DNA from: Bacteroidota bacterium
GTDB taxonomy: Bacteria; Bacteroidota; Bacteroidia; Flavobacteriales; Flavobacteriaceae
Assembly: GCA_004356305.1 (NCBI GenBank)
Contig: SMXJ01000157.1
Coordinates: forward strand, 1-14,064
Direction of reading: 5' to 3'
DNA length: 14,064 bases
Shown here one piece after another: positions 1-7,374 of the stretch. The translations under genes and the position numbers were made by a program. Position 1 is the stretch's first letter. Every line of letters begins with the position of its first letter. The notes beneath the pieces are model-generated. The model searched no databases and was not told the DNA's origin. It worked only from the letters and a program-made list of their open reading frames with translations.

Positions 1-1178
1 CGTATTTCTATGGTATCACCTTCCGGTTTTTCGATAACCTCAGCCCGCTTTTTTATAATTCCTGTGGCGAGGATAGCGGCTTCCGGCTGATTGATAATAG
101 GGGTTCCCATTAAACTTTCGAAGGTCCCAACATTACTAATGGTAAAAGTGCCGCCTCTGGTATCATCAATTTTTAGCTTGCCGTCCCGGGCTTTTCCCAC
201 TAACTCATTGGCGGTTGCCGCCAGATCTGCCAAATTCTTTTTACCGGCATCTTTCACCACGGGTACAATTAAATTACCATTAGGCAACGCTGTTGCCAGT
301 CCGATATTGATCTCATCTTTAACGATCATATTATTTCCGTCCAAAGAAGAATTGATCATTGGGAAGTCTTTGATCGCTTTCACTACGGCTTCAATAAAGA
401 GGGGTGTGTAGGTTAATTTTTCTTTGTGTTTTTTCTGAAAAGCCTCCTTGTTTGTATTTCGCCATAGCACCATTTCGGTCAGGTCTGCCTCCACATAAGC
501 CGTGACATGGGGTGAGGTATGCTTACTGTAAACCATATGATCTGCAATCAACCTGCGCATGCGGTCCATCTCCACAATTTTCCCCTTACCCTTGTCAAAT
601 TGCAGATCCGGAACTTTGAATCCTGAATCTTCCGAAATGGGTTGAACAAACTGGAAAGGGCGTCCTTCAGAAATATAATTCAAGACATCACTTTTTCGCA
701 GTCGACCCTCTTTCCCGGAACCGGGAATACGCGCCAGTTCTTCATAGCTAATATGATGTTTACGAGCGACGCTATCCACCAACGGACTTATAAACACATC
801 CTCATTGATCTTGAATGAAGTAGTGACTGCTGGGGTCTTTTTCATTTTTACTCCGGAAGTAATTGCCGTGGTACCGGTCTTTTTAGTTGACGTTATCGAT
901 CTTTTGTTCGTCTTATCCTTTTGTAATGACCCTTCTCCATCTGATCTAATAAGGGCAATTACGGCTCCAATTTTCACCACATCATTGGGTTTGTACAGAA
1001 GTTCAATGATCTCACCTGCAACGGTAGAGGGCACTTCAGAATCGACTTTATCCGTAGCGACTTCAAGCAAAATCTCATCGAATTCCACGGTATCCCCAAC
1101 ATCTTTAAACCATTTGATAATAGCTGCTTCCGTAATACTTTCGCCCAATCGCGGCATTTTAAATTCTACTTGCGACAT
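1..1178 (-). CDS. 2-oxoacid dehydrogenase E2 subunit (dihydrolipoamide acyltransferase), 3' end outside window
   Basis: E2 core of a 2-oxoacid dehydrogenase complex, moving an acyl group from E1 to CoA via a lipoyl arm. The frame is open for 392 codons from ATG 1178 to the left edge. Residues 1-80 are one lipoyl domain with the ATDKVDSE motif (lipoyl-lysine K44). A polar, Lys/Thr-rich linker covers about 81-125, and a peripheral E1/E3-binding domain about 127-170 (FISPLVDSVARK, GSGKEGRLRKSDV). The acyltransferase domain runs from about 198. The window ends at GDTIEI, just before the HxxxDG catalytic motif usual in this family, so the active site is not visible. It looks most like branched-chain-type E2 proteins, but substrate cannot be read from sequence. 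Its ATG follows the paaY stop after one base (TAATATG), implying co-translation with paaY. A role in making phenylacetyl-CoA from phenylpyruvate is inference. Confidence 0.9.
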   Translation of the reverse strand, partial: MSQVEFKMPRLGESITEAAIIKWFKDVGDTVEFDEILLEVATDKVDSEVPSTVAGEIIELLYKPNDVVKIGAVIALIRSDGEGSLQKDKTNKRSITSTKKTGTTAITSGVKMKKTPAVTTSFKINEDVFISPLVDSVARKHHISYEELARIPGSGKEGRLRKSDVLNYISEGRPFQFVQPISEDSGFKVPDLQFDKGKGKIVEMDRMRRLIADHMVYSKHTSPHVTAYVEADLTEMVLWRNTNKEAFQKKHKEKLTYTPLFIEAVVKAIKDFPMINSSLDGNNMIVKDEINIGLATALPNGNLIVPVVKDAGKKNLADLAATANELVGKARDGKLKIDDTRGGTFTISNVGTFESLMGTPIINQPEAAILATGIIKKRAEVIEKPEGDTIEI

Positions 1179-1179
1179 A

Positions 1180-1779
1180 TTATTCTTTTCGCTTTATCTC
1201 TTGTAACGTTTTATAAAAATCTTCTTGTTCAGGTCTATTCTTTGGGATCTCCCGCAAGGGTTGCACCTCTTTCAAACTCTCATGACAATCTGAAGGTAAC
1301 TGTTGATACAATTTGGTTCCTGCCGTTTTCCAGGCGATCATTTCATCAGAAACATCTTTAACCGCCCTTGCCGGATTTCCAATGATCAATTTCCGATTTT
1401 CAAATTCAGTTTCCGCTTTTACAAAAGACATGGCACCCACAATACACTCATCGCCTATACTCGCATCGTCCATGATCACACTATTCATTCCGATGAGGCA
1501 ATTCCGACCTAGATTGGCGCCATGAATAACGGCCCCATGGCCTACATGTGCTCCTTCCTTTAACACTATACTTTTTCCAGGAAACATATGTACCGTACAA
1601 TTTTCCTGCACGTTGACTCCATCTTCCAAAATGATCTCACCCCAATCGCCACGAATTGCTGCACCCGGGCCGATATAGCAGTTTTTACCAATAATCACAT
1701 TGCCGGTCACAGCGGCTAATGGATGCACGAAACTAGATTCGTGTATAACGGGTATGTGTCCTTTAAAGGAATAAATCAC
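1180..1779 (-). CDS. paaY: PaaY, hexapeptide-repeat (gamma-carbonic-anhydrase fold) thioesterase
   Basis: Left-handed beta-helix protein, 199 residues (E. coli PaaY is about 196). In E. coli PaaY is described as a thioesterase acting on dead-end CoA esters of the phenylacetate pathway. Hexapeptide turns run from about residue 22 to 120 (GNVIIGKNCYIGPGAAIRGD, LGRNCLIGMNSVIMDDASIG). Probable metal-binding histidines are H64, H81 and H86; the H-x4-H spacing is that of gamma-carbonic anhydrases. The C-terminal helix keeps AWKTAGTKLY and EVQPLREI, which fit PaaY/CaiE rather than generic carbonic anhydrase. The start is GTG at 1779, and no nearer ATG preserves the conserved N-terminus. Its stop lies one base before the E2 start. 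Upstream, a 7-base-periodic repeat fills the gap to the crotonase gene. Confidence 0.9.
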   Translation of the reverse strand: MIYSFKGHIPVIHESSFVHPLAAVTGNVIIGKNCYIGPGAAIRGDWGEIILEDGVNVQENCTVHMFPGKSIVLKEGAHVGHGAVIHGANLGRNCLIGMNSVIMDDASIGDECIVGAMSFVKAETEFENRKLIIGNPARAVKDVSDEMIAWKTAGTKLYQQLPSDCHESLKEVQPLREIPKNRPEQEDFYKTLQEIKRKE

Positions 1780-1788
1780 TTAATTTTC

Positions 1789-1854
1789 AAATATCGAATT
1801 TTGAATATCCAACTCCGAAGTACCTCATCATTCTGTGTTCGACATTCTGTATTC
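1789..1854. repeat. 7-base-periodic inverted repeat array in the paaF-paaY gap
   Basis: On the plus strand GAA starts at 1796, 1803 and 1817 (CAA at 1810), exactly 7 bases apart. Then TTC starts at 1831, 1838, 1845 and 1852 (CTC at 1824), again every 7 bases. The right half therefore mirrors the left. The fourth base is often T after GAA (A before TTC), so about four of seven positions are shared between units. The array fills the whole gap and its last unit overlaps the stop codon of the crotonase gene. No ORF or terminator explains it. Confidence 0.75.
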
Positions 1855-2608
1855 ATTGTTTAAATTTTTTCAACGTTTCTTTTGTAAATTCACTCAACAC
1901 CAGCCGGCCACTGATAGCTGCTCTTTCGGCCAATAATTCGTCCCAATCTTCGGTGCCTTGCCACATAACTTTTTTCATTTCTTTCATGGCCTCAGGATTG
2001 TATTTGCATAAATTCTCAGCAAAAATCTGAACCGCTTCATCCAATGCTTCCGTAGAGTCATACACTTTCGCGTACAGTCCTTTTTGGCGTGCCCATTCGG
2101 CATCATAAAAATTATTGGTGTCAATTGCTATCTGAGACATACCTGACAGACCAAGCTTCCGTTCTACTGCCGGACCAACGACAAATGGGCCAATACCCAC
2201 ATTTAATTCACTCAATTTAATGGAAGCGAACTTAGTAGCCATACAAAAGTCGGTTGCCGATGCCACACCAACTCCTCCTCCAACAGTCTTGCCTTGTATT
2301 CGGCCAATGATGAATTTTGGGCATTTACGCATGGCGTTGATCACATTAGCGAATCCGCTAAAGAACACTCGCCCTGTTTCTGCATCGTTGATATTGCTGA
2401 GCTCGTTAAAACTGGCGCCCGCACAAAAAGTACGGTCACCCCCACTTTTGAGTATGATCACTTTTACTTCTTCATTTTGCCCGGCCGAAGTAATGGTTTG
2501 GACCAATTTCGCCAAAATATCTCCCGGTAGGCTGTTGTGTGCCGGATGGAAGAATTCTATGGTTGAAATTCCGTTTTCAATCTGCTCTTTTACGTAGGGT
2601 GCGGTCAT
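1853..2608 (-). CDS. paaF: Enoyl-CoA hydratase/isomerase (crotonase) family, probable PaaF role
   Basis: Crotonase-fold enzyme of 251 residues from ATG 2608. A TTG 30 bases upstream (2638) would add ten poorly conserved residues and overlap the preceding stop, so the ATG is preferred. The expected role, from context, is hydration of 2,3-dehydroadipyl-CoA in the beta-oxidation stage. Seen: the oxyanion-hole segments FCAGASFNEL (61-70) and GGGVGVAS (110-117), and SELNVGIGPF (133-142) carrying E134. The other catalytic glutamate of true hydratases, normally in a GCELA motif, is replaced by G114. E. coli PaaF has both acids. The enzyme may therefore be a divergent hydratase or an isomerase, and the symbol rests mainly on neighbours and on the absence of another candidate. 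It follows the GIY-YIG gene after 26 bases. Confidence 0.7.
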   Translation of the reverse strand: MTAPYVKEQIENGISTIEFFHPAHNSLPGDILAKLVQTITSAGQNEEVKVIILKSGGDRTFCAGASFNELSNINDAETGRVFFSGFANVINAMRKCPKFIIGRIQGKTVGGGVGVASATDFCMATKFASIKLSELNVGIGPFVVGPAVERKLGLSGMSQIAIDTNNFYDAEWARQKGLYAKVYDSTEALDEAVQIFAENLCKYNPEAMKEMKKVMWQGTEDWDELLAERAAISGRLVLSEFTKETLKKFKQ

Positions 2609-2634
2609 TGCTATACCTGTATATCGATAATATG

Positions 2635-2979
2635 TCAATCCGCATTCGTCGCGGATTCGTTTTCGTTCAAGTTCTTATTATATTTTGAAAGATCCCATTC
2701 AGCACTCAAATCCATCCAATCCGGATTTTGCTCTGTGATTAAATTGATCTTCCATTGTCTTTTCCATTTCTTTATGGTTTTCTCTCTTCGTATCGCAATT
2801 CGAACATCTGCATGAGTTTCGAAATAAACCAACTTTTTAATGTTGAAATGACCTACGTGCGAACCATAAGTTGCATTTCTGTGCTCACAAATTCTACGTT
2901 CAATATTATTCGTTACACCCACATAAAAAATATGATTTCTCTCGTGCGTAAGCATATATGTATAATATTTCTTTGCCAT
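2635..2979 (-). CDS. GIY-YIG nuclease-domain protein, small single-domain type
   Basis: A 114-residue protein made almost entirely of one GIY-YIG domain (URI/UvrC-like). The motif appears as YTYML (6-10) and FYVGVT (18-23), followed by NNIERRI.EH (24-33) with R29 in the usual catalytic arginine position. Then come LVYFETHADVRIAIRREK (50-67) and NPDWMDLSAEW (85-95). The tail after residue 97 is Asn/Glu-rich and looks unstructured. Such small proteins are common in Bacteroidota, but their role is poorly known, and none is part of phenylacetate metabolism. It sits inside the paa operon between paaZ and the crotonase gene, with a hairpin at each end (3020-3040 and 2637-2657, the latter overlapping its own stop region). 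This suggests an inserted unit rather than a pathway gene. Confidence 0.85.
   Translation of the reverse strand: MAKKYYTYMLTHERNHIFYVGVTNNIERRICEHRNATYGSHVGHFNIKKLVYFETHADVRIAIRREKTIKKWKRQWKINLITEQNPDWMDLSAEWDLSKYNKNLNENESATNAD
2637..2657. repeat. Perfect hairpin at the 3' end of the GIY-YIG gene
   Basis: Perfect 7-base arms, AATCCGC and GCGGATT, separated by 7 bases. It covers the last codons of the GIY-YIG gene and touches its TGA. There is no following T-run on the transcribed strand, so it is not a standard intrinsic terminator. It may be the right end of an inserted element or an RNA-stability structure. Confidence 0.6.
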
Positions 2980-3019
2980 TTTTCTGCATCACTATTCAAG
3001 TTTGGAATGTATCAAAGCG

Positions 3020-3040
3020 ATTGCACAACAAGTGCGCAAT
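3020..3040. repeat. Hairpin upstream of the GIY-YIG gene
   Basis: Minus-strand arms ATTGCGCA and TGTGCAAT around a 5-base loop pair over 8 positions with one G-T (G-U in RNA) pair. A second small hairpin, ATGAC-TTT-GTCAT, lies next to it at 3039-3051 and overlaps the paaZ stop. The GTCATTG...CAATC layout resembles interspersed repeats I recall from Bacteroidota genomes; that is memory, not a search result. Confidence 0.5.
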
Positions 3041-3047
3041 GACTTTG

Positions 3048-5543
3048 TCATAACAGTCCGAACTGTTCGAAATGATGATTCAGATGTTTTCTCTCCATAA
3101 GATACCATTCAAACCTATTCAACTCTCCAAAAACCACGTTCTTTGTTCTTGCATCTTCATTTTCCTTGAAATAGGCCAAGTACTCGGCTCTGGCTACCAA
3201 CATCATTTCCTTTGCCTTGGTAAGGTCCGGGTGTTTTAATTTTTTAATTTCCGATTTTTCGGCCAATGGAAAATCATATTCCCGTGGCATTTTTTTATAA
3301 TTATAAAGCGTTGAATGTACTTTCTCCAGAATCTTATCGGGGGTTACAATTTCAAAATCCTGTATCTCTCCCGAAGCAATTCTATAGGTATATTCCAAAT
3401 GTTCGATCATGCGTTGAGGCGTGAAAGACCCCCACTGCGGCTTGGACTTTTCGGTCAGCTTATTTAAGTATCGGGCAATGCGTTCCGAAGTCATTTCAGT
3501 AAAAACGGTTTGCTTTTTCTGTACCATGGTTAGTACAGTCATTACGGCAACCAGTTCATCCTCGGCGTCAAATACTTCGCCATACCATTTTACGATTCCG
3601 CAAGGGAGTATGGTACCGCGTTGTTCCCTGTCTATTTTTTGTTTGCATGTTAGGCGTACATAGATAGTATCATTGTGATAGATAGGGCGTAAAAATCTAC
3701 AATCTTCCAATCCGTAATTAGCGGCTACCGGACCTTTATTAGGATACACAAATAATCCTGCCGCTGCTGCCAATATAAAATAGCCGTGAGCCGTTCGCTT
3801 CTCGAAAATACTTCCATCCAGCGAGGTAATATCGGTATGTGCATAAAAATGATCCCAGGTGAGATTGGCAAAATTAACTATGTCTCCATCGGTAATAGTT
3901 CGCTTATGTGTCTTTAGCGACATTCCCGGTTCGATGTCTTCCCAATGATATTTGAACGGATGCTGTTCGGTTTCTTTGTAAGCCCCCAGGGGTTGATAAA
4001 TTCCGGTGACTTCCGTCAATGTTGTTGGAGTTCCTTGTACTGCGCATCGCTGCAAATAGTGTTTGATACCACGCATGCCTCCCATTTCCTCTCCTCCTCC
4101 GGCACGTCCAGGACCTCCATGTACCAATCCCGGCAAAGGTGAACCATGTCCGGTACTCTGTTTCGCATTTTCACGATTTAACACTAAGATCCTTCCGTGA
4201 TGCGATGCAGCGCCAATTACATATTCTTTTGCGATCGCATCGTCATAGGTCACAATAGAAGACACCAATGATCCTTTGCCCATTTGCGCAAGTTCGATGG
4301 CCTCATCCATATTCTTATAAGGCATCAATGTACTCACAGGGCCAAAGGCCTCGGTAATATGGGCCGCTTCATTTTTAAATGGGTTATCCTCTCTGAGCAA
4401 GATGGGTTTAATGAAAGCCCCTTTTTTGGCATCGGCGCCAATGGTCTCCACTTCATCTAAACTTCCGTAGACTATGTTGGCCGTTTTAGCAATTTTTTGT
4501 ACTTGTTCTTTTACTGAATTTCGCTGAGCGTCATTCACCAAGGCTCCCATGCGGACTTCTTTCAATCGGGGGTCGCCGATGGTTACCTTATCCAATTGCT
4601 TTCCAAGCTCGTTTTGAACATCTTCCATCAAGGTTGAGGGAACGATGATACGACGGATCGCCGTACATTTTTGTCCACATTTTACGGTCATTTCTTTACG
4701 AACTTCTTTGATGAACAAATCGAATTCGGGTGTGCCCGGTATCGCATCTTGCCCTAAAATAGACGCATTCAAGGAATCTGTTTCCATGGTAAAAGGGACG
4801 GATTCTTCAATAATTTGCGGGTTGTTTCTCAAAATTTTTCCGGTGCTTGCCGAACCTGTAAAAGTGACCACATCCTGTGATTGCACCGTGTCTAAAATGC
4901 CGGGGGTTGTCCCGCTGATAAGTTGCAAGGCGCCTTCGGGTAGAATTCCGGAGGCGATGATCTCTTTGACTACAAGCTCGGTCAAATATGCTGTTTGGGG
5001 AGCGGGCAGTACCACCCCCGGCATTCCTGCCATCCAATTGACCGCGCATTTTTCCAACATACCCCATACAGGGAAATTAAAGGCATTGATATGTACGGCT
5101 ACCCCAAGTCTTGGTACCATGATGTGGTGTGCCATAAAGCGACCACCACGAGAAAGATCGATAGGATCCCCTTCCACATGATAGGACTGATCAGGAAACA
5201 ATTTCCGTAAAGAAGCATTCGCAAATAAATTTCCGAAGCCGCCTTCAATATCTATCCAACTGTCAACACGTGTCGCACCCGTACGGTAGCTTAATTCATA
5301 AAATGGATCTTTGTGCTTAACGAGATACATCGCCAATTTCTTCAGCATTAAACCACGCTGCTGGAAGGTCATTTTGCGAAGGGTCTCTCCCTTTTCTCTT
5401 CCATATTGAAGAATTCCGGGCACATCCAAACCTTCCGTAGTCACACTCGTGAAATGTTCACCGCTAACCGAATCCAAAATAGGGGTTCCATCTCCTGTTC
5501 CATCAATCCATTTTCCCTGTATGTAATGTTGTGTTTTGTTCAT
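3048..5543 (-). CDS. paaZ: PaaZ, bifunctional oxepin-CoA hydrolase / semialdehyde dehydrogenase with an extra C-terminal domain
   Basis: Opens the oxepin-CoA ring and oxidises the resulting aldehyde to 3-oxo-5,6-didehydrosuberyl-CoA. The aldehyde dehydrogenase domain covers about residues 1-510, with NAFNFPVWG (153-161), E254 in METDSLN, and nucleophile C293 in CGQKC. The MaoC-like hydratase covers about 525-675, with WDHFYAHTD (563-571) supplying the D564/H569 pair. E. coli PaaZ is about 681 residues and ends there. This protein has 831. The extra 150 residues look like a DUF1569/DinB-type four-helix domain: SFTPQRMIEHLEYTYRIA (706-723) with H715, and HLNHHFEQFG (820-829) with H820, H823 and H824 as possible metal ligands. 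No stop or frame change separates the domains. Its ATG follows the SDR stop after one base (TAAAATG). Confidence 0.95.
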   Translation of the reverse strand: MNKTQHYIQGKWIDGTGDGTPILDSVSGEHFTSVTTEGLDVPGILQYGREKGETLRKMTFQQRGLMLKKLAMYLVKHKDPFYELSYRTGATRVDSWIDIEGGFGNLFANASLRKLFPDQSYHVEGDPIDLSRGGRFMAHHIMVPRLGVAVHINAFNFPVWGMLEKCAVNWMAGMPGVVLPAPQTAYLTELVVKEIIASGILPEGALQLISGTTPGILDTVQSQDVVTFTGSASTGKILRNNPQIIEESVPFTMETDSLNASILGQDAIPGTPEFDLFIKEVRKEMTVKCGQKCTAIRRIIVPSTLMEDVQNELGKQLDKVTIGDPRLKEVRMGALVNDAQRNSVKEQVQKIAKTANIVYGSLDEVETIGADAKKGAFIKPILLREDNPFKNEAAHITEAFGPVSTLMPYKNMDEAIELAQMGKGSLVSSIVTYDDAIAKEYVIGAASHHGRILVLNRENAKQSTGHGSPLPGLVHGGPGRAGGGEEMGGMRGIKHYLQRCAVQGTPTTLTEVTGIYQPLGAYKETEQHPFKYHWEDIEPGMSLKTHKRTITDGDIVNFANLTWDHFYAHTDITSLDGSIFEKRTAHGYFILAAAAGLFVYPNKGPVAANYGLEDCRFLRPIYHNDTIYVRLTCKQKIDREQRGTILPCGIVKWYGEVFDAEDELVAVMTVLTMVQKKQTVFTEMTSERIARYLNKLTEKSKPQWGSFTPQRMIEHLEYTYRIASGEIQDFEIVTPDKILEKVHSTLYNYKKMPREYDFPLAEKSEIKKLKHPDLTKAKEMMLVARAEYLAYFKENEDARTKNVVFGELNRFEWYLMERKHLNHHFEQFGLL

Positions 5544-5544
5544 T

Positions 5545-6144
5545 TTAAGCTCTTACATTAATTATTTGTCCGTTAACCTTGCCTTCCACACTCTTCACAT
5601 ATCCATTTACCACTTTATCCATTCCCACGGCATCGTAACCCGGGAAATAGTCCTTATATTTTTCATACGCATCTGCTACCAATCCAGCCGACACTGCATT
5701 GACCCTTACTCCATCCAATTCCAGGGCCACGGCTCTCACAAAGCTGTGAATCCCCCCATTGACCATGGCGGCACTCGTTGTCATATCCACTGGATCGTCG
5801 GCCAGGATCCCGGTAGTAAGGGTGATGGAACCCCCTTTATTGATGAAGTTCCTACCGATACGCACCAAATTCACCTGACCCATTAGCTTGCTTTTGATAC
5901 CGATATAGAAATCTTCTTCGGAAAGGTTCTCAAACCTGTCCCATTTGGCTTCTCCCGAAACATTTACGATGGCATCAAGCTTCCCAATCTGATTCAATGC
6001 TCTTTCAATAGAAGGAGCATCTGAAATATCTACTTGCACTTCGCCGGAGTTTCTTCCACCCACGATCACCTCATGTTTGTCAGCCAATCTCGCTGTCACT
6101 CTTTTACCTATGGTTCCCGCTCCGCCTATGATAAAGATCTTCAT
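5545..6144 (-). CDS. Short-chain dehydrogenase-like protein without the Tyr-Lys catalytic pair
   Basis: Rossmann-fold SDR protein, 199 residues, shorter than classical SDRs (about 250). The nucleotide-binding loop GGAGTIG is at 7-13, R31 suggests NADP(H), and an NVSG motif at 61-64 stands in for NNAG. Where classical SDRs have YxxxK, aligning FVRAVALEL (135-143) with the usual helix puts A125 and N129. The hydride-transfer pair is therefore missing. I recall a family of about 200-residue 'short chain dehydrogenase' proteins with the same trait, so this may be a family property rather than decay. It sits 9 bases after paaJ and one base before paaZ, so it is firmly part of the operon. No standard paa step needs it; possible roles are an accessory reductase or a binding protein. 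Confidence 0.85.
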   Translation of the reverse strand: MKIFIIGGAGTIGKRVTARLADKHEVIVGGRNSGEVQVDISDAPSIERALNQIGKLDAIVNVSGEAKWDRFENLSEEDFYIGIKSKLMGQVNLVRIGRNFINKGGSITLTTGILADDPVDMTTSAAMVNGGIHSFVRAVALELDGVRVNAVSAGLVADAYEKYKDYFPGYDAVGMDKVVNGYVKSVEGKVNGQIINVRA

Positions 6145-6153
6145 TACAACGAA

Positions 6154-7368
6154 TTATAAATTCACATTTTCAATAATAACTGCATAGCCTTGCCCAACAC
6201 CCACACACATGGTAATGAGCGCATATCGCTTCCCGGTTTCCTGAAGTTCCAAAGCGGCGGAATACGTAATTCTCGCTCCCGTAACTCCTAGTGGATGCCC
6301 GATCGCGATCGCACCTCCATTTGGGTTAATACGTGGATCATTATCTGTTAGTCCCCATTCCCTGATACATGCTAATGCCTGTGATGCAAAGGCTTCATTG
6401 AGTTCTATTACGCTCATATCATGCATTGTTAGGCCTGCTTTTTCCAAGGCTTTATTGGAAGCCCGAACCGGACCAATTCCCATAATTCGTGGTTCAACCC
6501 CAACTACAGCTGAGCTCACAATTCGAGCCATAGGTTTTAAATCGTATTTTTTTACAGCTTCTTCTGAAGCGATGATGGTAGCGACGGCTCCGTCATTCAA
6601 TCCTGAAGCATTTCCGGCGGTCACACTTCCACCTTCTTTTTTAAAAGCGGGACGTAATTTTGCTAAAATCTCTTCGGTGGTTCCCGGTTTGATGAATTCA
6701 TCATCGGTAAAGATAATTGGATCTTTCTTTCGTTGCGGAATCTCAACCGCAACAATTTCCTTTGACAATCTTCCATTTTTCCTGGCCTCGGTGGCTTTCA
6801 TCTGACTCCAATAGGCAAACGCATCCTGGTCCTTACGAGTGATATTGTATTTCTCAACCAGGTTTTCAGCTGTATTTCCCATCTCCTCGGTGCCATACAT
6901 CGTTTCCATTTTTGGATTGATAAATCGCCACCCAAAACTCGAATCATACATTTTTGAATCATTTCCGAAAGCAGAGGAAGGTTTCGCGATGATATAGGGC
7001 CCACGGGTCATGTTCTCCACTCCTCCCGAGATAAACAAATCACCATCTCCCGATTTAATAGCCCGATTCGCATGGATGATGGCGCTTAGCCCGCTGCTGC
7101 ACAGTCTGTTGACTGTTTCACCGGGAATGGTGAAAGGCAGTCCTGCCAGCAGCAGCGCCATACGGGCAACATTTCTATTATCCTCTCCCGCCTGATTGGC
7201 ACAACCCATGATCACGTCGTCATAGGCCTCTTTTGGAATGTTCGGATTTTTCGCGACCAACTCTTTGATCACAAGAGCGCCTAGATCATCTGTTCTAAGA
7301 GTGCTAAGCGTCCCTTTATAATTTCCTATGGGCGTTCGTACGCCGTCTATGATGTATGCTTCTTTCAC
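6154..7368 (-). CDS. paaJ: PaaJ, 3-oxoadipyl-CoA / 3-oxo-5,6-didehydrosuberyl-CoA thiolase
   Basis: Thiolase for the two CoA-dependent cleavages of the pathway, releasing acetyl-CoA and finally succinyl-CoA. With GTG 7368 as start it has 404 residues and an N-terminus (KEAYIIDGVRTPIG) that matches E. coli PaaJ. An in-frame TTG at 7374 would add two residues. Visible motifs: CANQAGEDNRNVARMA, shared with the beta-ketoadipyl-CoA thiolases; the acylated cysteine in NRLCSSG (C90); ELNEAFASQ; the histidine in GGAIAIGHPLG (H358); and the base cysteine in MCVGVGQG (C388). All catalytic residues are present. An 80-base gap separates it from paaI and is filled by a 7-base-periodic repeat. Downstream, the SDR gene begins after 9 bases. 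Confidence 0.95.
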   Translation of the reverse strand: MKEAYIIDGVRTPIGNYKGTLSTLRTDDLGALVIKELVAKNPNIPKEAYDDVIMGCANQAGEDNRNVARMALLLAGLPFTIPGETVNRLCSSGLSAIIHANRAIKSGDGDLFISGGVENMTRGPYIIAKPSSAFGNDSKMYDSSFGWRFINPKMETMYGTEEMGNTAENLVEKYNITRKDQDAFAYWSQMKATEARKNGRLSKEIVAVEIPQRKKDPIIFTDDEFIKPGTTEEILAKLRPAFKKEGGSVTAGNASGLNDGAVATIIASEEAVKKYDLKPMARIVSSAVVGVEPRIMGIGPVRASNKALEKAGLTMHDMSVIELNEAFASQALACIREWGLTDNDPRINPNGGAIAIGHPLGVTGARITYSAALELQETGKRYALITMCVGVGQGYAVIIENVNL

Positions 7369-7374
7369 AATCAA

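Noticed and set aside
2637..2657. Intrinsic terminator after the GIY-YIG gene
   Set aside because: The hairpin has only seven pairs with no following T-run on the transcribed strand, and downstream genes belong to the same operon.
4807..5067. Minus-strand 86-codon frame within paaZ in a second reading frame
   Set aside because: It overlaps the conserved aldehyde dehydrogenase core in another frame and its Arg/Gly-rich product resembles no known protein.
4645..5181. Long plus-strand open frame inside paaZ (178 codons), and similar frames at 805-1206, 2220-2597 and 5536-5886
   Set aside because: All lie antisense to well-supported enzyme genes and show no recognisable domain; they are by-products of the coding strand.
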